Below, piece by piece: positions 1-6,507 of a stretch of 33,301 nt of DNA. The position numbers were made by a program, and so were the translations under genes. A model generated the notes under the pieces. That model was given only the letters and a program-made list of their open reading frames with translations, did no database searches and was not told the DNA's origin. Location: contig JACIYH010000023.1 in NCBI GenBank assembly GCA_014360055.1, positions 1 through 33,301 of the forward strand, read 5' to 3'. Positions within the stretch are counted from its first letter, which is position 1. Every line of letters starts with the position of its first letter. The DNA is from Bacillota bacterium. Its GTDB lineage: Bacteria > Bacillota > Sulfobacillia > JACIYH01.

Positions 1-163
1 CGGGCGGCACCTGCGGCCTGCGAGTTGCAAGGCCCGCCCGGAGATGGTCTATCCCCGGTTCCGGGGCGTGATCCCCCGGCGCAAATGGTCGGGAGTGCTG
101 TTCGCCCGGCCTCTCAACAATGCGCAGCTATCCACACTTATTGTTGAGTCTCGAGGAACGGCG
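1..163 (+). repeat. Copy 1 of ~165-bp inverted repeat (IS605-type right end / candidate guide-RNA scaffold)
   Basis: Positions 41-163 match the reverse complement of 3028-3150 at 118 of 123 positions without gaps, and weaker similarity continues through 1-40 to the window edge. The unit contains a hairpin at 113-148 (CTCAACAATG ... TATTGTTGAG, 18-nt gap including a G:T closing pair) and a smaller palindrome (CCCCGGTTCCGGGG) near 54-67. In copy 2 this sequence lies at and beyond the 3' end of a TnpB-related gene, so copy 1 is most simply the right end of a second element of the same family, oriented on the plus strand, whose body lies left of the window. A stand-alone copy without a transposase gene is also possible. 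Confidence 0.8.
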
Positions 164-211
164 AAATCGTGGTATATTTGGCAGGAGAGATCCAGCGGGA
201 GGAGTGACAGC

Positions 212-1063
212 GTGGACGCCATGTGGGGAAACCTCATCTGGATACTGTTTCTGGTGTGGGGGCTGCTCTTGCCGGTCATGTCCAGGCGGCGCCTGGATTT
301 CATGCGCACCCAGGTCATTTACCGGCTTCAGCAGAAGCGGGGGTCCCGGGTGATCTCCCTCATCCACCGCCAGGAGGCGGTGAGTTTCCTGGGCATCCCC
401 CTGGCCCGCTACATCGATATCGAGGACTCCGAGCAAGTGCTGCGCGCCATCCGCCTGACCCCCCCGGATGTGCCCATCGACCTCATCCTCCATACACCGG
501 GCGGGCTGGTGCTGGCGGCGGAGCAGATCGCACGGGCCCTTAGCCGCCATGCCGCCAAAGTCACCGTCATGGTTCCCCACTATGCCATGTCGGGCGGCAC
601 CCTCCTGGCCCTGGCGGCTGATGAGATCCTCATGGATCCCAACGCCGTGCTGGGCCCGGTTGACCCTCAGGTGGGCCAGTACCCGGCGGTGTCCATCCTG
701 GCCGCGGTAGAGCAGAAGGGGCGGGACAGGGCCGACGACCGCACCCTCATCCTGGCCGACATAGCACGCAAAGCCCTCAGCCAGACCAGGGACACGGTGG
801 TGGACATCCTCCTTGACAAAATGGACCGGGAGCGGGCGGAAGAACTGGCGGAGATCTTCACCGACGGCAGGTGGACTCATGATTACCCCATCACCTGTGA
901 GACCCTGCAGGCCCTGGGACTCCCCGCCTGCACGGAGTTGCCCGCTGAAGTCTACCAGTTGATGGAGCTCTATCCGCAGCCGGTCCAGAGGAGGCCCTCG
1001 GTCCAGTACGTTCCCCTGCCCGTGGGTGAGCCGGTGGAGCGCCGGCGTGGTGCCGAGCGCTAG
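212..1063 (+). CDS. Membrane-anchored SDH/Clp-fold serine protease family protein (DUF114-like)
   Basis: The 283-residue protein has an N-terminal membrane segment at about residues 7-23, followed by a basic RRR stretch, then a ClpP/crotonase-fold domain. Typical motifs are HTPGG (94-98), the glycine-rich nucleophile region YAMSGGT with Ser127, and MDPNAVLGPVDPQ (141-153). This pattern fits the SDH-type (Ser-Asp-His) serine proteinase family known in archaea and bacteria, thought to cut proteins at or near the membrane; the substrate is unknown. The GTG start at 212 is chosen because GGGAGGAG (197-204) sits 7 nt upstream; ATG at 221 is an alternative. The reading frame stays open upstream into the repeat, but that part has no start with a ribosome site and is repeat-derived. 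The C-terminal tail after about residue 245 is low-complexity and basic. Confidence 0.85.
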   Translation: MDAMWGNLIWILFLVWGLLLPVMSRRRLDFMRTQVIYRLQQKRGSRVISLIHRQEAVSFLGIPLARYIDIEDSEQVLRAIRLTPPDVPIDLILHTPGGLVLAAEQIARALSRHAAKVTVMVPHYAMSGGTLLALAADEILMDPNAVLGPVDPQVGQYPAVSILAAVEQKGRDRADDRTLILADIARKALSQTRDTVVDILLDKMDRERAEELAEIFTDGRWTHDYPITCETLQALGLPACTELPAEVYQLMELYPQPVQRRPSVQYVPLPVGEPVERRRGAER

Positions 1064-1079
1064 CACCTGGCGCGGGACG

Positions 1080-1107
1080 TTGACGGCCGTGCAGGCCGTG
1101 ATATAAT
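1080..1107 (+). promoter_or_regulatory. Sigma-A-type promoter for the ATP-grasp gene
   Basis: TTGACG at 1080-1085 and a perfect TATAAT at 1102-1107 are separated by 16 bp. The expected transcription start is near 1114, which leaves an untranslated leader of about 120 nt before the ATG at 1236. Confidence 0.75.
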
Positions 1108-1170
1108 CGGGGCGAGACCAATACAGACGCGATCCCGCTGCGGCTCGCGGGTTCAGGGAAGGGATGAAAG

Positions 1171-1205
1171 GAGCCGGGACGTCAGGTTCTGGCTCTTTCT
1201 CTTTT
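1171..1205 (+). terminator. Terminator-like hairpin in the 5' leader (possible attenuator)
   Basis: GAGCCGGGA (1171-1179) can pair with TTCTGGCTC (1187-1195), a 9-bp stem including two G:U pairs with a 7-nt loop, followed at once by the T-rich run TTTCTCTTTT (1196-1205). It lies between the promoter at 1080-1107 and the coding start at 1236, so if it terminates transcription it would act as an attenuator for the downstream gene. No recognised riboswitch class was identified in the rest of the leader. Confidence 0.4.
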
Positions 1206-1235
1206 GCGGCGGGACGCCCAAGGGGAAGGGAAAAG

Positions 1236-2273
1236 ATGGCACGGGTTGGTGTCGCCTTCAACCTGAAGAAGGCCCGGGAGCCCGAGGATGATGAGCCTCC
1301 GGACGCGCAGGCCGAGTACGATTCTCCCGCCACCGTGATGGCGGTGGCGGAAGCCCTCCGCCAGGGCGGACACCAGGTGGTGTTTCTGGAAGCGGACGAG
1401 TTCCTGCCCGAACGGATCCGCGCGGAGAACCCGCAGGTGGTGTTCAACCTGGCGGAAGGTTTGCGGGGGGAAGGCCGGGAGTCTCACGTGCCCGCCCTGC
1501 TGGAGACGCTGGGTATCCCGTACACGGGCTCGGGGGTGCTGTCCCTGGCCCTGTGCCTGGACAAACCCCTCACCAAGGTGGTCCTGAGAGAGTCCGGCGT
1601 GCCCACCCCCGCCTTTCGCGTCATCGCCCCAGGTGAGGAGATCGACGTCGGCGGCCTGCGTTTTCCCCTCTTCGTAAAGCCGGCCCACGAGGGTTCCAGC
1701 ATGGGCGTGGGGCCCGGTTCGGTGGTGTACGGGGAGACGGACCTGGTGCGGCAGGTCAACATGGTACGGGACCTCTACCGGCAGGAGGCGCTGGTGGAGG
1801 AGTTTCTCCCCGGACGGGAGTTCACCGTGGGTCTGGTGGGCAACCGCTTCCTGCACGCCTTCCCCGTTATGGAGATCAACTTCGACCCCGTTCCGCCCGA
1901 GCACGGGGCCGTGTACTCCCGCCATTTCAAAGAGCACTGGGATGAGGACCGGTATTACCTGTGTCCCGCCCCGGTCGACGAACGGTTGGCGGCGGAACTC
2001 GTGGACCTCGCCCGGCGCGCCTTCCGTGCCCTGCGTTGCCGCGATGTTGCCCGGGTGGACCTGCGCCTGGATGGGGCCGGGCACCCCCAGGTGTTGGAGA
2101 TCAACCCCCTCCCCGGGCTGGCCCCCGGCTTCTCCGACCTGCCCCGCGCAGCGGCGGCGGAGGGCTGGACGTATGAGGAACTGGTGAACGGCATCCTGGA
2201 CGTGGCTCTGTTCCGCCTGGGACTGGGCCACCTGGCCAGCGGAGTGCTGGTGGAGAGGCGGATGCTCGCCTAG
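1236..2273 (+). CDS. D-alanine--D-alanine ligase-related ATP-grasp protein
   Basis: The 345-residue protein has the order of a D-Ala-D-Ala ligase: an N-terminal domain with the conserved stretch NLAEGLRGEGRESHVPALLE and YTGSG, the central ATP-grasp loop FVKPAHEGSSMGV, and the C-terminal metal-binding segment VARVDLRLDG...VLEINPLPGL. The key Asp, Glu and Asn for Mg-ATP binding are therefore present. It differs from housekeeping Ddl in its N-terminus and in an insertion with several Tyr/His/Trp residues around YSRHFKEHWDEDRYYLCP, so it belongs to the looser ligase-related group whose substrates are mostly unknown. Start ATG 1236 follows a purine-rich AGGGGAAGGG. It is probably transcribed alone from the promoter at 1080, with a hairpin in its leader. 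The acyl acceptor cannot be told from sequence. Confidence 0.85.
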   Translation: MARVGVAFNLKKAREPEDDEPPDAQAEYDSPATVMAVAEALRQGGHQVVFLEADEFLPERIRAENPQVVFNLAEGLRGEGRESHVPALLETLGIPYTGSGVLSLALCLDKPLTKVVLRESGVPTPAFRVIAPGEEIDVGGLRFPLFVKPAHEGSSMGVGPGSVVYGETDLVRQVNMVRDLYRQEALVEEFLPGREFTVGLVGNRFLHAFPVMEINFDPVPPEHGAVYSRHFKEHWDEDRYYLCPAPVDERLAAELVDLARRAFRALRCRDVARVDLRLDGAGHPQVLEINPLPGLAPGFSDLPRAAAAEGWTYEELVNGILDVALFRLGLGHLASGVLVERRMLA

Positions 2274-2409
2274 CGGGAGTCCCTGGTCACGGTAAGCGCT
2301 TCCGGCCTCTCGAACTACCTGGGCGGTTAGGGGCCACAGCCGCGCACCCGGCAGGTGGCGTTCCCACCCGCAGGGTCTTGTCGCGCTGGATCGATTTACA
2401 TAAAGGGTT

Positions 2410-2456
2410 AACCCTCCCGGCGTCGAATACGTTGGCGGCGAAGACGAGGGAGGGTT
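2410..2456 (+). promoter_or_regulatory. Stem-loop that would bury the GNAT ribosome binding site
   Basis: AACCCTCCC (2410-2418) is the exact reverse complement of GGGAGGGTT (2448-2456), which contains the Shine-Dalgarno sequence for the GTG at 2461. The two arms give an uninterrupted 9-bp stem with a 29-nt loop. Such a structure would limit translation initiation unless opened by temperature, a ligand, a protein or an upstream ribosome. An adjoining perfect 10-bp palindrome (GGGTTAACCC) overlaps the left arm. Function is inferred only. Confidence 0.4.
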
Positions 2457-2460
2457 GCCC

Positions 2461-3063
2461 GTGGACGGGGAGGCCCTAACGTGGAGTGGGCCCGTGCGGC
2501 CCGTCCAACTCACCGCCCGGCAGGTGGCGGTGAACCCCGGGGTAAGAAAGCAGGGGCCCTGGCGCGGCAAGCGTGTCGTGTTGACCCCTCTTGAAGAAGG
2601 ACAGCGGCAGGTGATCCGGGCTTGGCTGCGGGACCCGGAAACCGCCCGATTCATGGGCGCGGGGCCGTGGGATTCCCCTCCGCCCGAGTCGGAGCGGATG
2701 CCCATGGCCATCACCACCTCTTCCGGGCGCCTCATTGGGTACGTGGCCCTGAGGGACGTTTCCTGGCGACTGCGCGAAGCAGAACTGCACATGTGTATCG
2801 GTGAAAAGGACTTCTGGGGCCAGGGGATGGGTGCCGATGCCCTGTGCACCTACCTGGCCTACATATTCTCGAACACCCGGCTGGCGCGCGTGTACCTGCG
2901 GGTTTACGCCGACAATTACCGCGCCATCGGGTGCTACCGCAAGTGCGGCTTCCGGGTCCGGGGTATCCTGCGCGCCGGCAGTCGGCGTGAGAGGGGCTTC
3001 CGCGACCTCCTCCTCATGGAACTCACCCGCCGTTCATCGAAACTCAACAATGAGTGTGGATAG
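2461..3063 (+). CDS. GNAT family N-acetyltransferase (RimJ/RimL-like), 3' end formed by repeat
   Basis: This 200-residue protein carries an Acetyltransf_3-type GNAT domain from about residue 38. The acetyl-CoA pyrophosphate-binding motif is seen as FWGQGMGADAL (118-128), and the characteristic C-terminal block is DNYRAIGCYRKCGFRVRGILR. The substrate is unknown; relatives modify ribosomal protein N-termini, antibiotics or small amines. The GTG start at 2461 follows GGGAGGG by about 6 nt; a TTG at 2455 is in frame. The last eleven codons and the TAG stop (3061-3063) lie inside the inverted repeat, with the stop in the loop of its hairpin, so the insertion of the element has replaced the natural C-terminal tail. 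The domain itself looks intact. Confidence 0.8.
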   Translation: MDGEALTWSGPVRPVQLTARQVAVNPGVRKQGPWRGKRVVLTPLEEGQRQVIRAWLRDPETARFMGAGPWDSPPPESERMPMAITTSSGRLIGYVALRDVSWRLREAELHMCIGEKDFWGQGMGADALCTYLAYIFSNTRLARVYLRVYADNYRAIGCYRKCGFRVRGILRAGSRRERGFRDLLLMELTRRSSKLNNECG

Positions 3064-3194
3064 CTGCGCATTGTTGAGAGGCCGGGCGAACAGCTCTCCC
3101 GACCGTTTGCGCCGGGGGATCACGCCCCGGAACCGGGGATAGACCATCTCCAGGCGGGCCTTGCAGCCAAGGCCTGGCCGTAGGTGCCGCCTGG
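3028..3194 (-). repeat. Copy 2 of ~165-bp inverted repeat (right end of TnpB element)
   Basis: Read on the minus strand this sequence follows the RuvC-coding part of the tnpB-like gene and overlaps its low-complexity 3' end. It contains the hairpin at 3043-3078, here with a perfect 10-bp stem (CTCAACAATG/CATTGTTGAG). The T-to-C difference from copy 1 turns a G:U closing pair into G:C, so the fold is preserved. Placement at the 3' end of tnpB, overlap with its coding frame and a terminal hairpin are the hallmarks of IS200/IS605 right ends and of the omega/reRNA scaffold in active TnpB systems. RNA production is inferred. Confidence 0.8.
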
Positions 3195-4654
3195 GATAGA
3201 GGTAACCCCCTGCCCCAGTTTCCCTCGGAGGGACGCCGACCGCGCGCGCTCCCGGCACGCAGCCCCCGGGATAGACGGCTCCAGTCACTCCAGACGTGCC
3301 TCCCGCGATTCCTTGCAGGTAGCAGGAGGGCGGACCTGGACCGGAGACGCTCCCCAAACCTCAGGCCCCGCCTGGCAATCGCCACCGCCGCCGCAGCGTG
3401 GGGCGAAAGCCCGTAGCCGGGGCCAAACTTCACCTGCCCGATCACGCTGGTCAGGGCAGGGTTTATCCGCATAACCTCCACGCCCTCCCTCGCCGCACGG
3501 GAAAGCAGGAGGGCATGGAACTTGGCGTAGGCAAATCCAGAGAGCATACGAGCGTAACGGACGCCCATCTCCCCAAGGTGCGCCTTCTTCTTCTCGAAAT
3601 CCAGCTTCTCCACCACGACGGGCACACCTTGCGCCCTGGCCCAGGCCACCAGGTCAGCTGCGGCTTCGGCCAGACTGGCCGTGACCTGCTCCTGCCTCCG
3701 CCCCCGCGTCAGCACGGGAATGTGCCGCCAGGATACCGGGTTACCATGGCGGTCAACCTGCGACGCCGCCACCAGACCGGGATTGAGATCCACGCCCAGG
3801 GCACCCAGCAGTCTGCTGGTCACCACCGGGGCATCCTCCTGCTCCAACGTGATCTGCACGTACCACGCGGGCTTGCCCTTCCTCTCCCGGCGCAGGAACC
3901 GGTAGGTGAGCGCCTGGCCCCGCGCCAGGGCCCGGTCAACGGCCTCCTGCCCGTAGCGGAAGCGGATGCCCGGGACGAGCACCCACTTCTTGCCCAGGCT
4001 CTCCGCCAGGACATCGGGAAGCCTGAGCCGCAGCGTGCCGTCAGGAAGCAGGGTGCAGGTCTGATTGCCCCCGGTTTCGTCCTTGGAGCCCAGGCACAGG
4101 AACTGGGAGGAGCGGGCACGGCGCCAGTCCCTGAGCCATTCTCCGTGCGTCCGGTAGCCGTTCTCCTCCAGGTGGAACTGCCGGTAAAAGAGCCTGCTTG
4201 AGCCAAAGCACATGCGGGGCACCACACGGTTGAGGTCCTGTTCCACCAGCGCCAGCCTGGACTCCAGTTGGGCCAGCCGGCGCTTCTTGTGGTGGATCTG
4301 GAACCTGAGCCGCCACCTGGACCCCGGGCCTTCCGCCTGCTCCAGCCGCTCCTTGAGGCAGGCCAGGGATTCCTCCAGCGAGCGGATCTCGGCTTTCAGC
4401 CTGCGAGCATGCCTCTTCCTGGCTTCGTGGGCGGCCTTCACCTTGCCCCCCAGCACCGAGGCCACGCCGTTGAACATGCGGGCGGTGATGCCAAACGCGG
4501 GAAGGTAACGGCGCTTGCAGTCGGCCAGGGGCTCACCCCGCACGTAATGGTCACGGAAGAGGGTCCGCTCGACGCGGCCAAAGAGGGCGGCAAAGGCCTC
4601 CAGCAGGGGATACAAAGACCTGTCTTTGATTCTGGTCTCAAAGGTCACCTTCAC
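3044..4654 (-). CDS. TnpB-related protein (IS200/IS605 OrfB family) with altered RuvC site
   Basis: The protein (536 residues from the GTG at 4654) resembles TnpB-related accessory proteins: a basic, helical N-terminal half (charged coiled-coil-like stretch at about residues 75-140), then a RuvC-like domain. RuvC-I is LGVDLNPG (Asp289) and RuvC-II is VVVEKLDFEKKK (Glu349). RuvC-III reads GLSPHAAAAVAIARRG, with His419 where canonical TnpB has the catalytic Asp of the DxNAA motif, and no CxxC zinc finger is visible between II and III. This family variant may be nuclease-dead or use a rearranged site. The C-terminal ~70 residues after HVWSDWSRL are low-complexity and run into the right-end repeat. 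The frame is open to a GTG at 4711, but that lies only ~7 nt from the predicted transcription start; GTG 4654 preceded by AGGTG fits better. Confidence 0.8.
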   Translation of the reverse strand: MKVTFETRIKDRSLYPLLEAFAALFGRVERTLFRDHYVRGEPLADCKRRYLPAFGITARMFNGVASVLGGKVKAAHEARKRHARRLKAEIRSLEESLACLKERLEQAEGPGSRWRLRFQIHHKKRRLAQLESRLALVEQDLNRVVPRMCFGSSRLFYRQFHLEENGYRTHGEWLRDWRRARSSQFLCLGSKDETGGNQTCTLLPDGTLRLRLPDVLAESLGKKWVLVPGIRFRYGQEAVDRALARGQALTYRFLRRERKGKPAWYVQITLEQEDAPVVTSRLLGALGVDLNPGLVAASQVDRHGNPVSWRHIPVLTRGRRQEQVTASLAEAAADLVAWARAQGVPVVVEKLDFEKKKAHLGEMGVRYARMLSGFAYAKFHALLLSRAAREGVEVMRINPALTSVIGQVKFGPGYGLSPHAAAAVAIARRGLRFGERLRSRSALLLPARNRGRHVWSDWSRLSRGLRAGSARGRRPSEGNWGRGLPLSQAAPTARPWLQGPPGDGLSPVPGRDPPAQTVGRAVRPASQQCAAIHTHC

Positions 4655-4725
4655 CGCCACCACACCTGCCGGTTGCGCCCGAACACACCCTGCGCCGGGC
4701 CATCTCCGCACATCGGTTCGTAGGC

Positions 4726-4754
4726 ATTATACCAGGGGATGACCCCCGCGTCAA
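4726..4754 (-). promoter_or_regulatory. Promoter of the tnpB-like gene with palindromic spacer
   Basis: On the minus strand TTGACG (4754-4749) and a perfect TATAAT (4731-4726) are 17 bp apart. The spacer holds a GGGG-TCAT-CCCC inverted repeat, which could form a small cruciform or serve as an operator. The predicted start of transcription is near 4718. Confidence 0.7.
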
Positions 4755-4781
4755 CACCTGTTCGTCGCTTGCGTTCGTCGC

Positions 4782-4979
4782 TTGGTTGTCGCCTGGTCTC
4801 TTGCAACTATTGCCGGGAACCTCCCGAGATTGTTGAGTATCTTGCTTGCTGCCAGCAACCCCTACATCCTCTGCATCCTCTCGCAGGGTCAGCAGGATAT
4901 CGAGGCCGGGTTCAGAAAGATATCCGAGATCTCCCGGCTGGTGTACGAGTACCAGGAGCAGGTCTACCGCGGCCGCTGA
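4782..4979 (+). CDS. Possible small hypothetical protein, unrecognised
   Basis: A 65-codon frame starting at TTG reads as plausible protein: a hydrophobic, leucine-rich first half (SLATIAGNLPRLLSILLAAS) and a charged, helical second half (QQDIEAGFRKISEISRLVYE). Its base composition is less GC-rich than the neighbourhood. It has no clear ribosome binding site and overlaps the presumed left end of the IS element, so it may be a leftover of an interrupted gene. The family was not recognised. The following 4980-5130 is C-rich and without a gene; it contains a 13-bp direct repeat (GGCGCCCCGCACC at 5053-5065 and 5088-5100). Confidence 0.3.
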   Translation: MVVAWSLATIAGNLPRLLSILLAASNPYILCILSQGQQDIEAGFRKISEISRLVYEYQEQVYRGR

Positions 4980-5130
4980 CAGACTCCCTCGCCGGCTCCC
5001 GTCCCTGCCCGGCCCCCGGCCCTCGCCCGGCCCCACCCGCGCCCGTCGCCCCGGCGCCCCGCACCCGACGGCTTACGTGGAGTCCGCGGCGCCCCGCACC
5101 TGGCGGCTCATGTGGAGGTGGAACGCGACC

Positions 5131-5553
5131 GTGCAGCCTGACGAACTCCGCGAACAGATCAACAACTCCCCTTTTTATCGCCTGATGGGCATCCGCCTGG
5201 TGGAGATCCGCCCCGGGCATTCCCGCCTGGAGGTGGATGTGGATGACGCCCACCTCAACGTGTACGGCACCGCCCACGGCGGCCTGTGCGCCGCCCTGGT
5301 GGACTGCGCAGTGGGAACGGCCCTCATAGGCGACCTGGCCCAGGTGAGCAGGCCTTCTCCCACGGTAGAGATGAAGGTGAACTACCTGGCGCCCGTGAAT
5401 GGGGGCAGGCTGGTGGCCGAGGGCCGCCTGGTGCACCGGGGCCGTACTCTGGCGGTGGGGACGGCCGAAGTGCGAAATGGCGAGGGAACCCTGGTGGCCG
5501 TGGGCACCGCCACCTACCTGTCGGGGGGAAAGGAGCCCAACACCTTCAGGTAG
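5131..5553 (+). CDS. PaaI/YdiI-type hotdog-fold thioesterase
   Basis: The 140-residue protein is the usual size for a single hotdog domain. It has the PaaI-family signature N-V-YGTAHGGLCAALVDCAVGTAL, where the HGG loop and the following Asp (LVDCA) form the acyl-CoA site, and the later strand block VEMKVNYLAPVNGG. Members hydrolyse aromatic or other acyl-CoA thioesters in the cytoplasm; the specific substrate is unknown. The GTG at 5131 is chosen because GGAGGTGG (5114-5121) lies 9 nt upstream; ATG 5110 is in frame but overlaps that site. Its 3' end overlaps the convergent prephenate dehydratase gene by 40 nt, so the two mRNAs are complementary at their ends. Confidence 0.85.
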   Translation: MQPDELREQINNSPFYRLMGIRLVEIRPGHSRLEVDVDDAHLNVYGTAHGGLCAALVDCAVGTALIGDLAQVSRPSPTVEMKVNYLAPVNGGRLVAEGRLVHRGRTLAVGTAEVRNGEGTLVAVGTATYLSGGKEPNTFR

Positions 5554-6377
5554 GTGGTGAGCTGGCCGAGTTCGGCCAGGGCCTCCGCGAGGACCGGGTC
5601 ATCGACATGGCCCTCACAATCAACATAGAAGATGTATTCCCAGGGGCGGGCGCGCGAGGGCCGCGATTCCAGGCGGGTGAGGTTGATACCCCGGCGGGCG
5701 AAAGCACCCAGGCAGGTGTAGAGGGCCCCGGGCCGGTGGGCCGTCCCCATGATGAGCGTGGTTTTGGCCGGCCCGGCGAACCGTAGCGGCTCTCGCCCGA
5801 TGACGAAGAACCTGGTCTGGTTGTCCGGCCGGTCCTCTATCCCCCCGGCCAGTATTTCGAGCCCGTAGATTTCTGCCGCGCGCCCGCCGGCGATCGCCCC
5901 CGCTCCGGCCAGGCCCTGTTCGCGGATGAAGCGCGCGCTCCCCGCCGTGTCCGCGGCCGCCACCGCTTCCAGGGCGTGGCGGCGGATGAAGTCGCTGCAC
6001 TGGGCGAGGGCCTGGGGGTGGGAGTAGACCCGTCGGATCTCCTCCAGGCGCTGGCCGGGCAGAGCGAGCAGGCAGTGGCGGACGGGCAGGATCACTTCCC
6101 CCCGTACATACAGGGGAAAGCTGCGCAGGAAGTCGCTGGTCTCGTTGATGGACCCGGCATAGGAGTTCTCCACCGGGACCACCCCCAGTTCGGCCCCGCC
6201 CTCCTGCACGGCCCGGAACACCTCTTCCACCGTGGCACAGGGCAGCGGCCGGACCTCCACCCCGCCGCTTGCGCCAGGCTGAACGGACACCAGGTCCTGA
6301 CGCATCCACCTCTGCCAGTAACGCCATATGGCCTCTTCGCTGAAAGCCCCCGGCTCGCCCTGAAAAGCAACCCGCAC
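5514..6377 (-). CDS. pheA: Prephenate dehydratase
   Basis: The 287-residue enzyme converts prephenate to phenylpyruvate, the committed step to phenylalanine. The dehydratase domain covers about residues 1-195 and ends with the essential Thr-Arg-Phe motif (NQTRF, 188-190); other signatures are VPVENSYAGSINET and YSHPQALAQC. A C-terminal ACT regulatory domain (about 205-280) holds GAL (217-219) and ESRP (237-240), the residues used for feedback binding of phenylalanine. No chorismate mutase domain is fused, as is usual in Gram-positive bacteria. The GTG start is preceded by GGGAGG at about 11 nt. It is transcribed alone from a promoter at 6407-6436, divergently from the decarboxylase gene. Confidence 0.93.
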   Translation of the reverse strand: MRVAFQGEPGAFSEEAIWRYWQRWMRQDLVSVQPGASGGVEVRPLPCATVEEVFRAVQEGGAELGVVPVENSYAGSINETSDFLRSFPLYVRGEVILPVRHCLLALPGQRLEEIRRVYSHPQALAQCSDFIRRHALEAVAAADTAGSARFIREQGLAGAGAIAGGRAAEIYGLEILAGGIEDRPDNQTRFFVIGREPLRFAGPAKTTLIMGTAHRPGALYTCLGAFARRGINLTRLESRPSRARPWEYIFYVDCEGHVDDPVLAEALAELGQLTTYLKVLGSFPPDR

Positions 6378-6406
6378 CAGATCTCATGCCTCCCTTTGTT
6401 TTTCCC

Positions 6407-6436
6407 AGCATAGCCGCCCGCCTCCCGCGGTGTCAA
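6407..6436 (-). promoter_or_regulatory. Promoter of pheA
   Basis: On the minus strand a perfect TTGACA (6436-6431) is followed after 18 bp by TATGCT (6412-6407), about 30 nt before the GTG start at 6377. It sits in the short divergent region shared with the decarboxylase gene. Confidence 0.6.
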
Positions 6437-6507
6437 CCGCGCGTGCAGGGGACGCTTCGCCCCCATATACTGGCCGGAGAGGAGGCCGGGAGAAGGAGGC
6501 CGGAAGG

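Larger units (their letters stand above)
3028..4840 (-). mobile_element. IS200/IS605-type element carrying a TnpB-related gene, no TnpA seen
   Basis: The element comprises the tnpB-like gene, its promoter (4726-4754) and the hairpin-bearing right end (3028-3194). The left boundary is uncertain. It is put near 4840 because the 9-mer CTCAACAAT, identical to one arm of the right-end hairpin, recurs on the minus strand at 4830-4838, and because 4759-4790 contains short direct repeats (minus-strand AAGCGACGAAC twice, 2 nt apart, plus a degenerate third copy). No Y1 (HUH) transposase gene is present, so the element would depend on a TnpA supplied elsewhere. It inserted at the 3' end of the GNAT gene. 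Confidence 0.6.

Noticed and set aside
44-211. N-terminal extension of the serine protease homologue into the repeat
   Set aside because: The extra codons derive from the repeat; a strong ribosome site supports GTG 212.
128-1447. 439-codon frame on the minus strand
   Set aside because: It runs across two well-supported plus-strand genes and their intergenic promoter and has no protein-like features.
3034-3357. 107-codon minus-strand frame over the repeat
   Set aside because: It lies in another frame of the tnpB 3' end; the similar frame in copy 1 only reflects the DNA repeat.
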